Of a stretch of 8,822 bases of DNA, positions 7,557 to 8,822 are shown in pieces (position 1 is the stretch's first letter; every line of letters starts with the position of its first letter). The position numbers and the translations under genes are program-made. The stretch is from CAZCBD01 sp964496755. GTDB lineage: Bacteria > Bacteroidota > Ignavibacteria > Ignavibacteriales > Melioribacteraceae. The notes under the pieces were generated by a model. It was not told the DNA's origin and searched no databases. It saw only the letters and a list, made by a program, of their open reading frames with translations. The stretch is from contig CAZCBD010000120.1 in the NCBI GenBank assembly GCA_964496755.1, positions 1-8,822 of the forward strand, read 5' to 3'.

Positions 7557-7561
7557 TCGAG

Positions 7562-8419
7562 ATGGGATTCAGAGTAAACACAAACATTGATGCTTTGAAA
7601 GCGTATCATCAATTAGCTACGGCAAACAAAGCAGCAACAAAAGCCCAATTACGAATTGCCTCCGGAAAGAGAATTCAAAGTGTGGCCGACGATACTTCCG
7701 GTTTCAACATCGGAACTTCCCTTAAAGGTAAAGTGGCGGTGATGAAGGGTGCTCAAGGAAATATTGCAGCTGCAAAGAATTTACTTTCCACAGCCGAAGG
7801 TGCTCTACTTGGATTGAATGATTTAATAACAAAAATTGAAGGTAAGCTTTCCGATGCTTTAAATCCGACAGCCGATAGAACTTCAATCCAAAATGATATA
7901 AAAGCATTGGCAACGGAAATTAGTGCTATTCTTGATAACACAAAATTTAATAACACCAAGCTATTGGTCGATTCAACGGCAAACTCAGGATTTGTATTTC
8001 AAGTTGGTGAAGCAGGCGATACAATTAATTTGAATTTTGCCAGCTCTTTGGCATCATCAGGTTCGGGAAAAGCTACTGACGTAAATAATCAAGTTGCCAG
8101 TTTTACAGGTGTAACTACCGCACAGCTTTCTTCGGTAACGGAAGTTAGTAATTTGAATAGTACTATTGTCAATTTAAAAAGTACAATTACTACTGCTTTA
8201 GGAAATATTGGTAATTTTACTCAAAGATTAGATATTAAAGATGATACTCTAAATGTTGCAATTTCTAATGCACAATCCAGTATAAGCAGATTATTTGATG
8301 CTGATGTTGCTTTGGAACAATTAAACTCCACACGAGGTCAGATTTTACAACAATCTGCCACGGCAATGTTGGCACAATTAAATGTTGCACCACAACAAAT
8401 TTTGCAATTATTCGGCTAA
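7562..8419 (+). CDS. fliC: Flagellin, short form with D0/D1 domains only
   Basis: This is the flagellar filament subunit, exported through the flagellar type III channel and polymerised outside the cell. The N-terminal conserved region is plain: RVNTNIDALKAYHQL (4-18), LRIASGKRIQSVADDTSGFNIG (30-51), NLLSTAEGALLGLNDLI (73-89) and TKFNNTKLL (127-135). The C-terminal helix has ISRLFDADVALEQ (241-253) and QILQQSATAMLAQLN (260-274), ending in PQQILQLFG. At 285 residues it is near the minimum for the family; the middle (about 137-200) is only some 64 residues, rich in Ser, Thr, Gly and Asn, so no folded D2/D3 domain is present. No cysteine is seen. The start is set by GGAG at proper spacing and by the conserved N-terminus. 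The upstream glycosyltransferases and downstream chaperone gene suggest a glycosylated flagellin; Ser/Thr in the middle segment are the likely O-linkage sites by analogy with other glycosylated flagellins. The symbol is by family; the strain's own name (fliC, fla or hag type) is unknown. Confidence 0.95.
   Translation: MGFRVNTNIDALKAYHQLATANKAATKAQLRIASGKRIQSVADDTSGFNIGTSLKGKVAVMKGAQGNIAAAKNLLSTAEGALLGLNDLITKIEGKLSDALNPTADRTSIQNDIKALATEISAILDNTKFNNTKLLVDSTANSGFVFQVGEAGDTINLNFASSLASSGSGKATDVNNQVASFTGVTTAQLSSVTEVSNLNSTIVNLKSTITTALGNIGNFTQRLDIKDDTLNVAISNAQSSISRLFDADVALEQLNSTRGQILQQSATAMLAQLNVAPQQILQLFG
7970..8161 (+). other. Ser/Thr-rich central segment of flagellin
   Basis: Residues 137-200 separate the two conserved ends of flagellin. 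They include SSLASSGSGKATD (161-173) and TGVTTAQLSSVTEVS (182-196), with many hydroxyl residues. In assembled filaments this part faces the outside, and in bacteria with known flagellin O-glycans the modified residues sit in the equivalent surface region. Modification here is inferred. Confidence 0.6.
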
Positions 8420-8426
8420 TTATAAA

Positions 8427-8429
8427 AGG
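8427..8429 (+). promoter_or_regulatory. Weak ribosome binding site for fliS
   Basis: AGG in AAAAGGTAAG lies six bases before the ATG at 8436, inside the 16-base spacer after the flagellin stop. It is weaker than the flagellin site. This supports the chosen start and fits a chaperone needed in smaller amount. Confidence 0.55.
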
Positions 8430-8435
8430 TAAGAT

Positions 8436-8774
8436 ATGTACACAAATGCTACATATAAATCAACGAACATGGCCGGTAAATACATTAAGCATGAAATTGA
8501 GAATGCAAGTCAGCCGGAATTAGTATTAAAAATTTTTGATTTTGCCATCACTTCCTGCAAAAAAGGAGATATGGAAAAAACCAATAATGCAATAGGTGTT
8601 TTAATTTCGGCATTAAGGTTTGATAGAGAAGATTTGAAGAAGATTTCGGTTGATTTGCTACGTTTATACCAATTTGTGCAAGATAAAATGAGAGAAGGAG
8701 ATACGGATATTTCTCTCACAATATTACAAACATTAAAAAATACGTTTAAAGAAGTTTTCGATAAAAATAAGTAA
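8436..8774 (+). CDS. fliS: FliS-like flagellin export chaperone
   Basis: FliS is a small cytoplasmic four-helix protein that binds the disordered C-terminus of newly made flagellin, preventing early polymerisation and helping export. At 112 residues this protein is within or slightly below the usual size of about 120-135. Recognisable features are the N-terminal MYTNATY segment, the ASQPELVLKIFDFAI stretch (24-38) matching the family's ASPxxLVxxLYDGAI, and ISALRFDREDLKKISVDLLRLYQFVQDKM (57-85), matching the helix pair around the LYxYMxxRL motif. The common Gly-Gly between the second and third helices is missing, replaced by FDREDLKK. Position directly after flagellin, 16 bases from its stop, supports the call. 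fliD, often found between flagellin and fliS, is absent here. The alternative of an unrelated small helical protein is unlikely given motif plus context. Confidence 0.85.
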   Translation: MYTNATYKSTNMAGKYIKHEIENASQPELVLKIFDFAITSCKKGDMEKTNNAIGVLISALRFDREDLKKISVDLLRLYQFVQDKMREGDTDISLTILQTLKNTFKEVFDKNK

Positions 8775-8778
8775 CAAC

Positions 8779-8822
8779 ATGAAAGATTTATTACACATAT
8801 CAATAAATTTTTTATGCAAAAT
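8779..8822 (+). CDS. Possible next gene, first 14 codons only
   Basis: Four bases after the fliS stop an ATG opens a frame that runs to the window edge, beginning MKDLLHISINFL. The close spacing matches the rest of the cluster, so it may be the next gene of the same unit. No clear Shine-Dalgarno is visible and too little is present to identify it; in flagellar clusters small export chaperones or the cap protein often follow fliS, but nothing here favours one. Confidence 0.4.
   Translation, partial: MKDLLHISINFLCK

Noticed and set aside
8510..8803. Minus-strand frame over fliS
   Set aside because: It overlaps almost the whole of fliS, which has family motifs; no support for an opposite gene.
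8775..8822. T-rich stretch after fliS as a terminator
   Set aside because: No GC-containing stem precedes the T run, and a coding frame seems to continue.

Overview
The window is AT-rich and fully coding on the + strand. It holds five complete genes, the 3' part of a sixth at the left edge and the first codons of a probable seventh at the right edge. The order is: TPR-protein tail, family-2 glycosyltransferase with TPRs, a 1389-residue multi-domain glycosyltransferase, a 479-residue TPR-glycosyltransferase, flagellin, FliS-type flagellin chaperone. Gaps between genes are 2 to 27 bases, so it reads as one transcription unit, and no stretch above about 30 bases lacks a gene. I see no RNA gene, mobile element, CRISPR array, convincing promoter or terminator.

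The organism is a flagellated bacterium with an AT-rich genome, strong lysine/asparagine/isoleucine bias and a liking for TPR-fused glycosyltransferases. This fits the Ignavibacteria/Chlorobi side of the Bacteroidota group. That placement rests on general impression only; no rRNA or other lineage marker is present.

Region by region: positions 1-422 encode the C-terminal TPRs of a protein that begins outside the window. Positions 431-1918 encode a GT-A fold family-2 enzyme with a DXD-type motif and a TPR-like tail. Positions 1921-6090 encode one polypeptide arranged TPR - GT9-like domain - TPR - GT9-like domain - Lys/Asn/Ser linker - GT4-like domain. Positions 6095-7534 encode a third, stand-alone TPR plus GT9-like copy. 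Positions 7562-8419 encode a short flagellin with only the D0/D1 parts and a small Ser/Thr-rich middle. Positions 8436-8774 encode its likely export chaperone.

The simplest reading is a flagellin glycosylation locus. Five glycosyltransferase domains (one GT2, three GT9-like, one GT4) lie directly upstream of the filament protein, which has a short Ser/Thr-rich exposed segment that could carry O-linked glycans. Gene identities are well supported by motifs. The link between the transferases and flagellin is inferred from position and from known flagellin glycosylation islands in other bacteria; it is not shown by the sequence. The most unusual item is the repeated TPR-GT9-like module, present three times in two adjacent genes, with two copies and a GT4 domain fused in one chain.
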